Assembly: GCF_020400585.1 (NCBI RefSeq)
Contig: NZ_JAINVF010000012.1
Coordinates: 1-64,000 of the forward strand
DNA: 64,000 bases
Origin: Streptomyces sp. NK08204
Lineage (GTDB): Bacteria; Actinomycetota; Actinomycetes; Streptomycetales; Streptomycetaceae
Direction: 5' to 3'
This document shows positions 32,786-40,559 of the stretch, one piece after another (position 1 is the stretch's first letter; each line of letters begins with the position of its first letter). Made by a program: the position numbers and the translations under genes. Below the pieces are notes generated by a model. That model did not search any database. It was given only the letters and a program-made list of their open reading frames with translations, and was not told the origin of the DNA.

Positions 32786-33052
32786 CCCGGCGCCCCCCCA
32801 AGAGCCCGACGGCCAGGCGCCCTGCTTGTTAATCGAATGAAGGAGCGGGAATCGTAACAGCGTCTTCCGGGGTCACTTGAGGTCGTCATTCTCACGTTGA
32901 AACTCGTACAACCCTTGGGGGCGGTCGCGAGTCGCACCCGACTGGTCGCGGGTGCGGCTTCGAGCAGACTCGAGGCGTCGGCCGAGGCGACGACCACTTT
33001 CTCTGTGCCGATCACTCGCCGGGTGCGCGTTGCGCCCGCTGAAGGAGTCTTC

Positions 33053-34474
33053 GTGGCGACATCTCGCCGTCAACCCCGCCGCCGCGGTGGCATAGCCCGT
33101 GTCCTCAAGATTCTCCTTGTCGTGGCCGTACTCGCCGGCGCCGGACTGGCCGCCGGGCCGGTGTGGCGCCATTTCCACCCGGGAGAACCCGATCTCGCCG
33201 TCCGTTATCGGACGGCCACCGGCGCCGAAGCCGATGCAATTGAGCCATGGCTGGAAATCTTCGACAGGTCCAAGAAGCCCGTGCCGTTGAGCGAGGTCGC
33301 GCTGCGGTATTACTTCACGGCCGACGGGGACGTGCCCTATGCCTTCAACTGTGTGGAAGCGGCGGTCGGGTGCTCGAACCTGACGGGAAAAGTGGTCGCC
33401 ATGGACTCGCCCCGTGAGGGTGCCGATCACTACCTGGAGCTCGGCTTCACCCAGAAGGCGGGCGTGCTGGAGCCCGGCGAGAACAGCCGAGGCCTGCAGA
33501 TCCAGCTGTTCCGGACCGACCACAAGCCCGTGAAGCAGGCCGGCGACTGGTCCTTCGACAGCTCCAAGCGCGCGTACCAGGAGTACCACCGGGTCCCCGC
33601 CTACCTGCGTGGCGAGCTGGCGTGGGGCGAGGAACCCGGTGGACATGGCCACTCCACGGCCGCGCCCGTGACCCGGTCGGTGCCCGAGCTGCCCGAGGGC
33701 GGGTTCTTCGACGACTTCAACTACCGCGGCCCGAAGGACACCGCGCTGTTCAAGCACGGCTGGCTGGTGCGCACCAGCCAGGGCGGACCCGGGATCCACG
33801 ACACATGGACGCCGCAGGGCGTCTCCTTCCCCGGCGACGACCAGGTGCCCGGCGGACAGGTCCTCCAGCTGCGGGCGTCCACCGACGGCACGAGGTCCGG
33901 AACCCGGCAGGCCGCCCTCGGCACGAAGGAGGCCAAGTTCCGCGTCGGTACCTACGCGGCGCGCATCCACTTCACCGACAAGCCGGCGTCGGGCGAGAAC
34001 GGCGACCACATCAACCAGACGTTCTTCACCATCGGCGGCTCGGGCAGCAAGTACGCCGAACTCGACAACGAGTACATGCCGAACGGCGGCTGGGGCTCGG
34101 TCGGGCCGAAGCTGGACACCACCACGTGGCGCAACGCCAGGGCGGGCGACCGTGTCACCAGCACGACGCGGCGGTCACTGGACGGCTGGCACACCATGGT
34201 GATCGTGGTCCAGGAGGACTCGGTCACCTACAGCGTCGACGGCAAGACCCTCTACCGCAGCGGTGCGCAATACGCGCCGCGCGCCGACATGACGGCCGTC
34301 TTCAACACCTGGTTCGTGGATCTGCCCTTCGCCGGTGACCGGGCCTGGGACATGAAGGTCGACTGGTTCTACTACCAGTCCGGCAAGGCGCTCTCGGCCA
34401 AGGAGGCCGAGCAGGCCGCCAAGGGCTTCCGTGGCGGTGGCGTGAGCTACTTCGACACCATGACGGCTTCCTGA
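33053..34474 (+). CDS. Membrane-anchored CBM3-GH16 protein
   Basis: A 473-residue protein from GTG 33053 with ribosome site GAAGGAG 5 nt upstream. One membrane helix (about 16-37) is followed by a CBM3 module (46-195: PWLEIFDRSKKPVPLSEVAL, NCVEAAVGCSNLTGKVV, and the typical end GELAWGEEP). A jelly-roll domain of GH16 type follows (215-455) with the catalytic motif ELDNE (336-340) in SKYAELDNEYMP, and GWHTMVIVVQEDSVTYSVDGK. GH16 enzymes cut beta-1,3/1,4 glucans, galactans or related polymers. Divergent from the synthase pair (267-nt gap), it may bind, trim or anchor the polymer made there. The Asn in ELDNE is an unusual residue for GH16. Confidence 0.7.
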   Translation: MATSRRQPRRRGGIARVLKILLVVAVLAGAGLAAGPVWRHFHPGEPDLAVRYRTATGAEADAIEPWLEIFDRSKKPVPLSEVALRYYFTADGDVPYAFNCVEAAVGCSNLTGKVVAMDSPREGADHYLELGFTQKAGVLEPGENSRGLQIQLFRTDHKPVKQAGDWSFDSSKRAYQEYHRVPAYLRGELAWGEEPGGHGHSTAAPVTRSVPELPEGGFFDDFNYRGPKDTALFKHGWLVRTSQGGPGIHDTWTPQGVSFPGDDQVPGGQVLQLRASTDGTRSGTRQAALGTKEAKFRVGTYAARIHFTDKPASGENGDHINQTFFTIGGSGSKYAELDNEYMPNGGWGSVGPKLDTTTWRNARAGDRVTSTTRRSLDGWHTMVIVVQEDSVTYSVDGKTLYRSGAQYAPRADMTAVFNTWFVDLPFAGDRAWDMKVDWFYYQSGKALSAKEAEQAAKGFRGGGVSYFDTMTAS

Positions 34475-34485
34475 GCCCCCGAGCC

Positions 34486-34522
34486 CCGGCTGCGGGCCCG
34501 GGTCACCCGGGCCCGCAGCCGG
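34486..34522. terminator. Bidirectional terminator
   Basis: A perfect 17-bp stem (34486-34502/34506-34522) with a TCA loop lies between the convergent CBM3-GH16 gene and the following minus-strand gene. Confidence 0.75.
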
Positions 34523-34523
34523 A

Positions 34524-35399
34524 TCAGCCCGAGGCGGCCGACGCCGCGGCCTCGCCGCGGCGCCGGATCTGGCGGAAGGCGAACTCGGCCAGGTCGTCGC
34601 CGGTGCGGAAGACCTTGGTGTCCTTCGTCGTCACGTCCTTGCCGGCGGTGAAGCCGGTGATCGTGAAGTAGGCGTAACGGCCGTAGGAGTTCGTGGTCGA
34701 GCGGCAGATCGCGGAGTCGCAGAAGTTCGTGATGCCCTTGCCGGGCAGGGAGCGCACGATGCTCTTCCGGTCGGCCTGGGTCTTGGCCCTCGTGGCCTGG
34801 TCGGCGGTGTCGAAGACGGCGACTCCTACGGTGACCGCGATGCCGTCCTTGACGTAGCTGACGCGGATCAGCCGGGTGCAGCCGTTGGCCGTGAGCACGT
34901 GGGGCAGGGTGCCGCCGGCGGCGGTGGCACAGCTCGTCGTGTCGGCCGTGGCGCCCTTCTCGTACACCGTGCCGCCGATGGTCAGCCGGGTGCCCGGGAA
35001 GAGGGTCTCGGGGCCGAGCGGGGCGGTGTCCTTCTCGGCGCTGGATATGAAGTCCTTCGGGTCCAGCGGAGGCGGGGCGCTGGTGGGTGCGAAGGACGGC
35101 GTGGCGGTGGCCGAACCGCCGGGCAGGGACGCGCTGGCGGGCAGGTTGCTGGGGTGCCCGGAAGGGTCGTCGCCGCCGTTCGCGGAGACGACGGCCATGG
35201 CGACGGCCGTGCCTACGGCTATCGTGGCGAGCGCGCCGCCGGCGATGAACATCAGCCTGCGGCGCTTGTTCCGCGTCGCCGAGGCATCGGCGAGCGCGGC
35301 CCAGTCCGGAGTCCCGTCGTCGCCGCTGTTCCAGGGCTGCTGGGTGTGCGGTTTCCAGGGATCCCACTGAGACTGGGGTCCCCCCTGCCCGTAACTCAT
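34524..35399 (-). CDS. Membrane-anchored hypothetical protein
   Basis: A 291-residue protein. I place the start at ATG 35399 (MSYGQGGPQSQWDPWKP), typical of Streptomyces proteins with a Gln/Pro/Trp-rich cytoplasmic start. A membrane helix (about 50-72) is followed by a Ser/Thr/Pro linker and an extracellular domain (130-280) with paired Cys (TSCAT/NGCTR, FCDSAICRS). No enzyme motif is seen. Its place before rplM appears conserved in streptomycetes as far as I recall. Confidence 0.6.
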   Translation of the reverse strand: MSYGQGGPQSQWDPWKPHTQQPWNSGDDGTPDWAALADASATRNKRRRLMFIAGGALATIAVGTAVAMAVVSANGGDDPSGHPSNLPASASLPGGSATATPSFAPTSAPPPLDPKDFISSAEKDTAPLGPETLFPGTRLTIGGTVYEKGATADTTSCATAAGGTLPHVLTANGCTRLIRVSYVKDGIAVTVGVAVFDTADQATRAKTQADRKSIVRSLPGKGITNFCDSAICRSTTNSYGRYAYFTITGFTAGKDVTTKDTKVFRTGDDLAEFAFRQIRRRGEAAASAASG

Positions 35400-35706
35400 G
35401 GGGCGCATCTTAGACGGGGGCCCCGGGTGCCGGAGCCGGTCCGGCGGCATGCCGCGTTTGTCCCGGGCCCGCATCGCCGGACCGGCGGAGCGGCGCCGTT
35501 TTGACCCGTGAAGGGGGGCGCGGGTAGTCTGCTTCTTCGTTGTGTATTGGCTTGCTCATTCTCACGGGACGGGCCCTTACACCGGTCCACCGGGCCGATG
35601 ACCAGCGACCAGCACGCGGTTTGCGTCACCGCTGTGCGGTCAAGGCTGTCGTGATCGTTTCGGTGACCTGTTCAGGACCATTCACTCGAAGCGAAGGCTA
35701 CGAACC
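35400..35706. other. Intergenic region with rplM promoter and leader
   Basis: No gene is supported in these 307 nt. The promoter at 35501-35530 lies in the middle; a leader of about 170 nt follows to the rplM start. I see no strong hairpin in the leader. Confidence 0.5.
35501..35530 (+). promoter_or_regulatory. Predicted housekeeping promoter of rplM-rpsI
   Basis: TTGACC at 35501-35506 and TAGTCT at 35525-35530 with an 18-nt spacer fit the HrdB consensus. The same two boxes with the same spacing occur before groES. Confidence 0.6.
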
Positions 35707-36150
35707 GTGCGTACGTACAGCCCCAAGCCCGGCGATGTGACGCGCCAGTGGCACGTCATCGACGCTCAGGACGTCGTCCTGGGCCGTCTCGCCACCACCG
35801 CAGCGACCCTCCTCCGGGGCAAGCACAAGCCGATCTACGCGCCGCACGTCGACGCTGGTGACTTCGTCATCATCATCAACGCCGACAAGGTGCACCTGTC
35901 CGGCAACAAGCGGACCCAGAAGATGGCGTACCGCCACTCCGGCTACCCGGGTGGTCTGCGCTCCGTCCGTTACGACGAGCTGCTCGACAAGAACCCCGAG
36001 AAGGCCATCGAGAAGGCCGTCAAGGGCATGCTCCCGAAGAACTCCCTGGGCCGTCAGATGCTCTCGAAGCTGAAGGTCTACAAGGGTGACCAGCACCCGC
36101 ACGCTGCCCAGCAGCCGGTGCCGTTCGAGATCACCCAGGTCGCGCAGTAA
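35707..36150 (+). CDS. rplM: 50S ribosomal protein L13
   Basis: A 147-residue protein from GTG 35707: RTYSPKPGDVTRQWHVIDAQDVVLGRLAT, then KMAYRHSGYPGGLR and MLPKNSLGRQMLSKLKVYKG, all L13 signatures. It is an early 50S assembly protein. It forms the usual pair with rpsI, 42 nt downstream. Confidence 0.97.
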   Translation: MRTYSPKPGDVTRQWHVIDAQDVVLGRLATTAATLLRGKHKPIYAPHVDAGDFVIIINADKVHLSGNKRTQKMAYRHSGYPGGLRSVRYDELLDKNPEKAIEKAVKGMLPKNSLGRQMLSKLKVYKGDQHPHAAQQPVPFEITQVAQ

Positions 36151-36192
36151 GTCCGGCCACCCCCTAAGACTGAAGAGAATCTGAGGAGAATC

Positions 36193-36705
36193 GTGGCCGA
36201 GACCACTGCCGAGCAGCCGTTCGAAGAGCTCGACATCGACAGCTACACCACCGAGTCCGAGGTTCCGGTGGAGGGTGAGTACACCTCCGAGTCCCTCGCC
36301 TCGCGTTTCGGTGAGCCCCAGCCGGCTGCCGGCCTGGGCCGCCGCAAGAACGCCATTGCCCGTGTCCGGATCGTTCCGGGCACCGGCAAGTGGAAGATCA
36401 ACGGTCGCACCCTTGAGGACTACTTCCCGAACAAGGTGCACCAGCAGGAAGTGAACGAGCCCTTCAAGGTGCTCGAGCTGGAAGGCCGTTACGACGTCAT
36501 CGCCCGCATCGCGGGTGGCGGTGTCTCCGGTCAGGCCGGTGCGCTCCGTCTCGGTGTCGCCCGTGCGCTGAACGAGGCCGACGTCGACAACAACCGCGGC
36601 CCGCTGAAGAAGGCCGGCTTCCTCAAGCGCGACGACCGTGCGGTCGAGCGCAAGAAGGCCGGTCTGAAGAAGGCCCGCAAGGCTCCGCAGTACAGCAAGC
36701 GCTAA
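36193..36705 (+). CDS. rpsI: 30S ribosomal protein S9
   Basis: A 170-residue protein from GTG 36193. The first 45 residues are an acidic actinobacterial extension; the core follows with GLGRRKNAIARVRIVPGTG, VSGQAGALRLGVARAL and the conserved C-terminus KARKAPQYSKR, whose last Arg reaches the P-site tRNA. Confidence 0.97.
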   Translation: MAETTAEQPFEELDIDSYTTESEVPVEGEYTSESLASRFGEPQPAAGLGRRKNAIARVRIVPGTGKWKINGRTLEDYFPNKVHQQEVNEPFKVLELEGRYDVIARIAGGGVSGQAGALRLGVARALNEADVDNNRGPLKKAGFLKRDDRAVERKKAGLKKARKAPQYSKR

Positions 36706-36759
36706 GCTTCGCTGCCTGCTCGTACGTCTACGGGCCCTGGCCCGCACGCACGTACTCCG

Positions 36760-36798
36760 AACGCCCCGGCGGCACGCCACATGTGCCGTCGGGGCGTT
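36760..36798 (+). terminator. Terminator after rpsI
   Basis: A 16-bp stem with one G-U pair (36760-36775/36783-36798) and a 7-nt loop, followed by CGTTTATCC. It separates rpsI from glmM. Confidence 0.65.
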
Positions 36799-36878
36799 CG
36801 TTTATCCCCGCCAAGGGCGTATAACGACACAAGGTGCTCGGCGGCTTGTGTGATCGGATGTTTCCTTCAGGAGGACAA

Positions 36879-38237
36879 GTGGGACGACTCTTCGGCACGG
36901 ACGGCGTGCGTGGCGTCGCCAACGCGGACCTGACGGCCGAGATGGCGCTCGGTCTCTCCGTGGCGGCGGCGCACGTGCTGGCCGAGGCGGGCACCTTCGA
37001 GGGCCACAAGCCGACGGCGGTGGTCGGACGGGATCCGCGCGCGTCCGGTGAGTTCCTGGAGGCGGCCGTGGTCGCCGGGCTGGCCAGCGCGGGTGTGGAC
37101 GTCCTGCAGGTCGGCGTGCTGCCGACGCCCGCGGTGGCGTACCTGACCGGCGCGCTCGGCGCCGACCTGGGCGTGATGCTGTCCGCCAGCCACAACGCCA
37201 TGCCGGACAACGGCATCAAGTTCTTCGCCCGGGGCGGCCACAAACTCGCCGACGAGCTGGAGAACAGGATCGAGGCGGTGTACGAGGCGCACCGGCACGG
37301 CGAGCCCTGGGAGCGGCCGACGGGCGCCGGGGTCGGGCGCGTGTGCTCCTACGACGAGGGCTTCGAGCAGTACGTCACGCACCTGCTCTCGGTGCTGCCG
37401 AACCGGCTGGACGGGCTGAAGATCGTCCTGGACGAAGCGCACGGCGCGGCCTCGGGGGTCTCGCCGGAGGCGTTCACACGGGCCGGTGCCGAGGTCGTCA
37501 CGATCGGTGCCGAACCGGACGGACTCAACATCAACGACGGCTGTGGCTCCACCCACCTGGAACAGCTGAAGGCCGCCGTGATCGAGCACGGCGCGGCCCT
37601 CGGCATCGCGCACGACGGTGACGCCGACCGCTGCCTGGCCGTGGACCACACCGGCGACGAGGTCGACGGCGACCAGATCCTGTCGGTGCTCGCACTGGCC
37701 CTGCGCGAGCGCTCGGAGCTGCGCTCCGACACGGTGGTCGCCACGGTGATGTCCAACCTGGGCTTCAAGCTGGCGATGGAGAAGGCCGGGATCCGGCTGA
37801 TCCAGACGGCCGTCGGCGACCGCTACGTCCTGGAGGAGATGAAGGAGCACGGCTACGCCCTCGGCGGCGAACAGTCCGGCCACGTCATCATCCTGGACCA
37901 CGCGACCACGGGCGACGGCACGCTGACCGGCCTGCTGCTGGCGGCGCGGGTCGCGGAGACCGGCCGTACCCTGCGTGACCTGGCCTCCGTCATGGAGCGG
38001 CTGCCGCAGGTGCTGATCAACGTCCCGGACGTCGACAAGTCCCGGGTGAAGACCTCCGCCGACCTCGCCGCCGCCGTCGCCGAGGCGGAGCACGAGCTGG
38101 GCGCGACGGGCCGGGTCCTGCTGCGGCCGTCGGGCACCGAGCCGCTGGTGCGGGTGATGGTCGAGGCCGCGGACATCGAACAGGCGCGGTCGGTGGCCGG
38201 GCGGCTGGCCGACGCGGTGAAGTCCGCGCTGGGCTAG
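36879..38237 (+). CDS. glmM: Phosphoglucosamine mutase
   Basis: A 452-residue enzyme converting glucosamine-6-phosphate to glucosamine-1-phosphate for peptidoglycan. GTG 36879 behind AGGAGGA is chosen; the frame from 36834 adds unconserved residues. Motifs: GRLFGTDGVRGVAN at the start, the phosphoserine loop MLSASHNAMPDNG (Ser about 102), the metal loop DGDADR and the C-terminal RPSGTEPLVRVMVE. Acts after GlmS, whose gene lies 2.3 kb downstream. Confidence 0.96.
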   Translation: MGRLFGTDGVRGVANADLTAEMALGLSVAAAHVLAEAGTFEGHKPTAVVGRDPRASGEFLEAAVVAGLASAGVDVLQVGVLPTPAVAYLTGALGADLGVMLSASHNAMPDNGIKFFARGGHKLADELENRIEAVYEAHRHGEPWERPTGAGVGRVCSYDEGFEQYVTHLLSVLPNRLDGLKIVLDEAHGAASGVSPEAFTRAGAEVVTIGAEPDGLNINDGCGSTHLEQLKAAVIEHGAALGIAHDGDADRCLAVDHTGDEVDGDQILSVLALALRERSELRSDTVVATVMSNLGFKLAMEKAGIRLIQTAVGDRYVLEEMKEHGYALGGEQSGHVIILDHATTGDGTLTGLLLAARVAETGRTLRDLASVMERLPQVLINVPDVDKSRVKTSADLAAAVAEAEHELGATGRVLLRPSGTEPLVRVMVEAADIEQARSVAGRLADAVKSALG

Positions 38238-38267
38238 TTCCGGACCCGGCCCCGGAGCCGGGACGTC

Positions 38268-38351
38268 GGACCCTGACCCGTACCCGTACCCGGACCCTGA
38301 CCCGTACCCGTACCCGGACCCGGACCCGGACCCGGACCCGGACCCGGACCC
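38268..38351 (+). repeat. GC-rich hexamer tandem repeat
   Basis: Hexamers GGACCC, TGACCC and GTACCC run in tandem. Two 24-nt higher-order units (38268-38291, 38292-38315) are followed by six GGACCC copies (38316-38351). It lies between glmM and the DUF389 gene, just after the glmM stop. Confidence 0.8.
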
Positions 38352-38407
38352 GGAGCCGGGCCGGGGCCAGGGTCGCGACAAAGCGTGCACACGGGTCGCG
38401 GGGCTCG

Positions 38408-39403
38408 TCAGTACCTCGGCCACCGATTTACCGACGGTGAGGTGCGGGGCGTCTCCTGGAGGCCGCTCGCTTTCGCCGTACGCTCACGCTGCCTGGCCCA
38501 CAGCCACTTCTGGGCCAGCAGCGTGAGGGTTCCGGCCAGGACGATGCCCAGCAGGTTCAGCAGCAGCTGTGCGGTGGAGCCCCAGGCCTGGCGGTACTCG
38601 GTGTAGGCGAAGGCGACCGCCGCGTTGGCGGCTGCCGGGACCGTCGTCACGGAGATCGCCACGCCGATCAGCGCCCCTGACTTCGCGGAGGTGAGGGAGA
38701 GCGTGCCGGCGATGCCGGCCAGGACCGCGACGACGAAGGAGAACGCGTCGGGGCGGTAGATGAAGTTGGTGTTGGGCCGCTGCGCCTCCAGCCGCACCTT
38801 GGTGAACAGGCCGACGGCGTCCATGAAGTAGCTGAAGCCGACCGTCAGCGCCATCGCCACCGCGAACCCCACCAGCAGCGCGGTGAGCGAGCGCCAGGCG
38901 AGCCGCGGCCGGCGCTGCACCAGCGCCGTGCTGAATCCGGCCAGCGGCCCGAACTCGGGGCCGACGGCCATCGCGCCCACGATCAGGATCGCGTTGTCCA
39001 GCACCACACCGCAGGCCGCGATCATGGTGGCGAGGGCGAGGAAGGCGACGTACGTCACCGACAGCGTCGACTCCTCGTGCGTGGCCTCCTCCATGTGCTC
39101 CCACAGCACCGCGTCGGCGCCCTCGCCCGGGGCCTCCTGCTCGGCCCGGTCGGCCCGCCGGGACAGCGTGAGGTCGATGTTCTCGACGGCGATGGAACCG
39201 GTGTCCTCCAGACCCAGCCGCCTCAGTGTGCCGATGAGCCCGTCCCCTGCCTCGCGGGCGACGTCGCACAGGACGACGTCGCCGGCGGGACTGCGGGCGG
39301 CACCGGGCAGGACCACGAGGTGGGCGGTGCCGACCGTGTTCTCGATCAGTCGCACCACCTCCTCCGTCCGGTCGGCGGGGGTGATCAGGCGCAGATGCAG
39401 CAT
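38408..39403 (-). CDS. DUF389 family membrane protein
   Basis: A 331-residue protein. The N-terminal 100 residues are a soluble ACT-like domain (HLRLITPADRTEEVVRLIENT). Five or six membrane helices follow, including the family hallmark DNAILIVGAMAVGPEFGPLAG (about 136-156) and SALIGVAIS-type segments. DUF389 proteins have no established function; a transporter role is often supposed. The stop is close to the hexamer repeat. Confidence 0.75.
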   Translation of the reverse strand: MLHLRLITPADRTEEVVRLIENTVGTAHLVVLPGAARSPAGDVVLCDVAREAGDGLIGTLRRLGLEDTGSIAVENIDLTLSRRADRAEQEAPGEGADAVLWEHMEEATHEESTLSVTYVAFLALATMIAACGVVLDNAILIVGAMAVGPEFGPLAGFSTALVQRRPRLAWRSLTALLVGFAVAMALTVGFSYFMDAVGLFTKVRLEAQRPNTNFIYRPDAFSFVVAVLAGIAGTLSLTSAKSGALIGVAISVTTVPAAANAAVAFAYTEYRQAWGSTAQLLLNLLGIVLAGTLTLLAQKWLWARQRERTAKASGLQETPRTSPSVNRWPRY

Positions 39404-39426
39404 GGCGCCTTTCTAACAGGCGGCCT

Positions 39427-40416
39427 CTACAGCTTGCGCAGCCGCAGCCGCTGCACCTTGTGGTCGGGGCCCTTGCGCAGCACGAGGGCGGCGCGGCCAC
39501 GGGTGGGGGCGATGTTCTCGACCAGGTTGGGCTTGTTGATCGTGCGCCACTGGGTGCGGGCGTAGTCGAGGGCCTCCTCCTCGGAGACCTGGGTGTACTT
39601 GCGGAAGTACGAGGACGGGTCCTGGAAGGCGGTCTGGCGCAGTTCTTTGAAGCGGTTGAGGTACCAGCGTTCGATGTCCTCGGCGTTCGCGTCGACGTAC
39701 ACGCTGAAGTCGAAGTAGTCCGCCAGGCCGACCCGGGTGCGGCCGTCCTTGCCGGGCAGCGCGGGCTGGAGGACGTTCAGCCCCTCGACGATGAGGATGT
39801 CCGGGCGGCGGACGACGAGTTCCTCGCCGGGGACGATGTCGTAGATGAGGTGGGAGTAGACGGGCGCGGACACCTCGCCCTTGCCCGCCTTGATGTCGGC
39901 GACGAACCGGGTCAGGGCGCGCCGGTCGTAGGACTCGGGAAAACCTTTCCGCGACATCAGGCCGCGGGCCTGGAGCTCCTTGGTGGGCAGCAGGAACCCG
40001 TCGGTGGTGACCCGCTCCACCCGCGGGTGTTCGGGCCACCGGGAGAGCAGGGCCTGCAGCAGACGGGCCACGGTGGACTTCCCGCACGCGACCGAGCCGG
40101 CGACACCTATGACGAACGGGGTGCCGGACTGGGAGCCACGCTCGCCGAGGAAGGTGTTGAGGGCGCCGCGCAGTCCGTCGGTTGCGCCGACGTAGAGGTT
40201 GAGGAGCCGGGACAGCGGCAGGTAGATGTCCCGGACCTCGTCGAGGTCGATGACGTCGCCGAGGCCGCGCAGTTTCTCGACTTCTTCGGCGGTGAGGGGG
40301 AGGGGCGTCTTGTCACGCAGGGCGCTCCACTCGGCGCGGGTGAGGTCGACGTAGGGAGTCGCCTCCGGCCTTCGCCGGTGGGCGCTCCGGGGCATCGAGG
40401 AGACCGGAGAGATCAC
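39427..40416 (-). CDS. coaA: Pantothenate kinase type I
   Basis: A 329-residue enzyme for the first step of coenzyme A synthesis. The P-loop GVAGSVACGKST lies at about 104-115. Other motifs are VTTDGFLLPTKELQARGLMSRKGFPESYD and LIVEGLNVLQ. The type I family is regulated by CoA feedback. Divergently transcribed from glmS with a 143-nt gap between starts. Confidence 0.96.
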   Translation of the reverse strand: MISPVSSMPRSAHRRRPEATPYVDLTRAEWSALRDKTPLPLTAEEVEKLRGLGDVIDLDEVRDIYLPLSRLLNLYVGATDGLRGALNTFLGERGSQSGTPFVIGVAGSVACGKSTVARLLQALLSRWPEHPRVERVTTDGFLLPTKELQARGLMSRKGFPESYDRRALTRFVADIKAGKGEVSAPVYSHLIYDIVPGEELVVRRPDILIVEGLNVLQPALPGKDGRTRVGLADYFDFSVYVDANAEDIERWYLNRFKELRQTAFQDPSSYFRKYTQVSEEEALDYARTQWRTINKPNLVENIAPTRGRAALVLRKGPDHKVQRLRLRKL

Positions 40417-40559
40417 AGTCCATTGTTAACGGAGTTTGAACGGGGTGGCGGGGTGGGTTAGGTCACGCCGGCACCGGGCGCTCGTGCGACGGTGGGAATT
40501 TCCGAATTCGGGCAGGCGCAAGCGGTTTCTGGTCGCTGACGGGCCGTAGGCTGCGGCGC

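Noticed and set aside
40417..40559. glmS ribozyme or riboswitch before glmS
   Set aside because: The 143-nt gap shared with divergent coaA shows no recognisable ribozyme core, and this class is not expected in actinobacteria.
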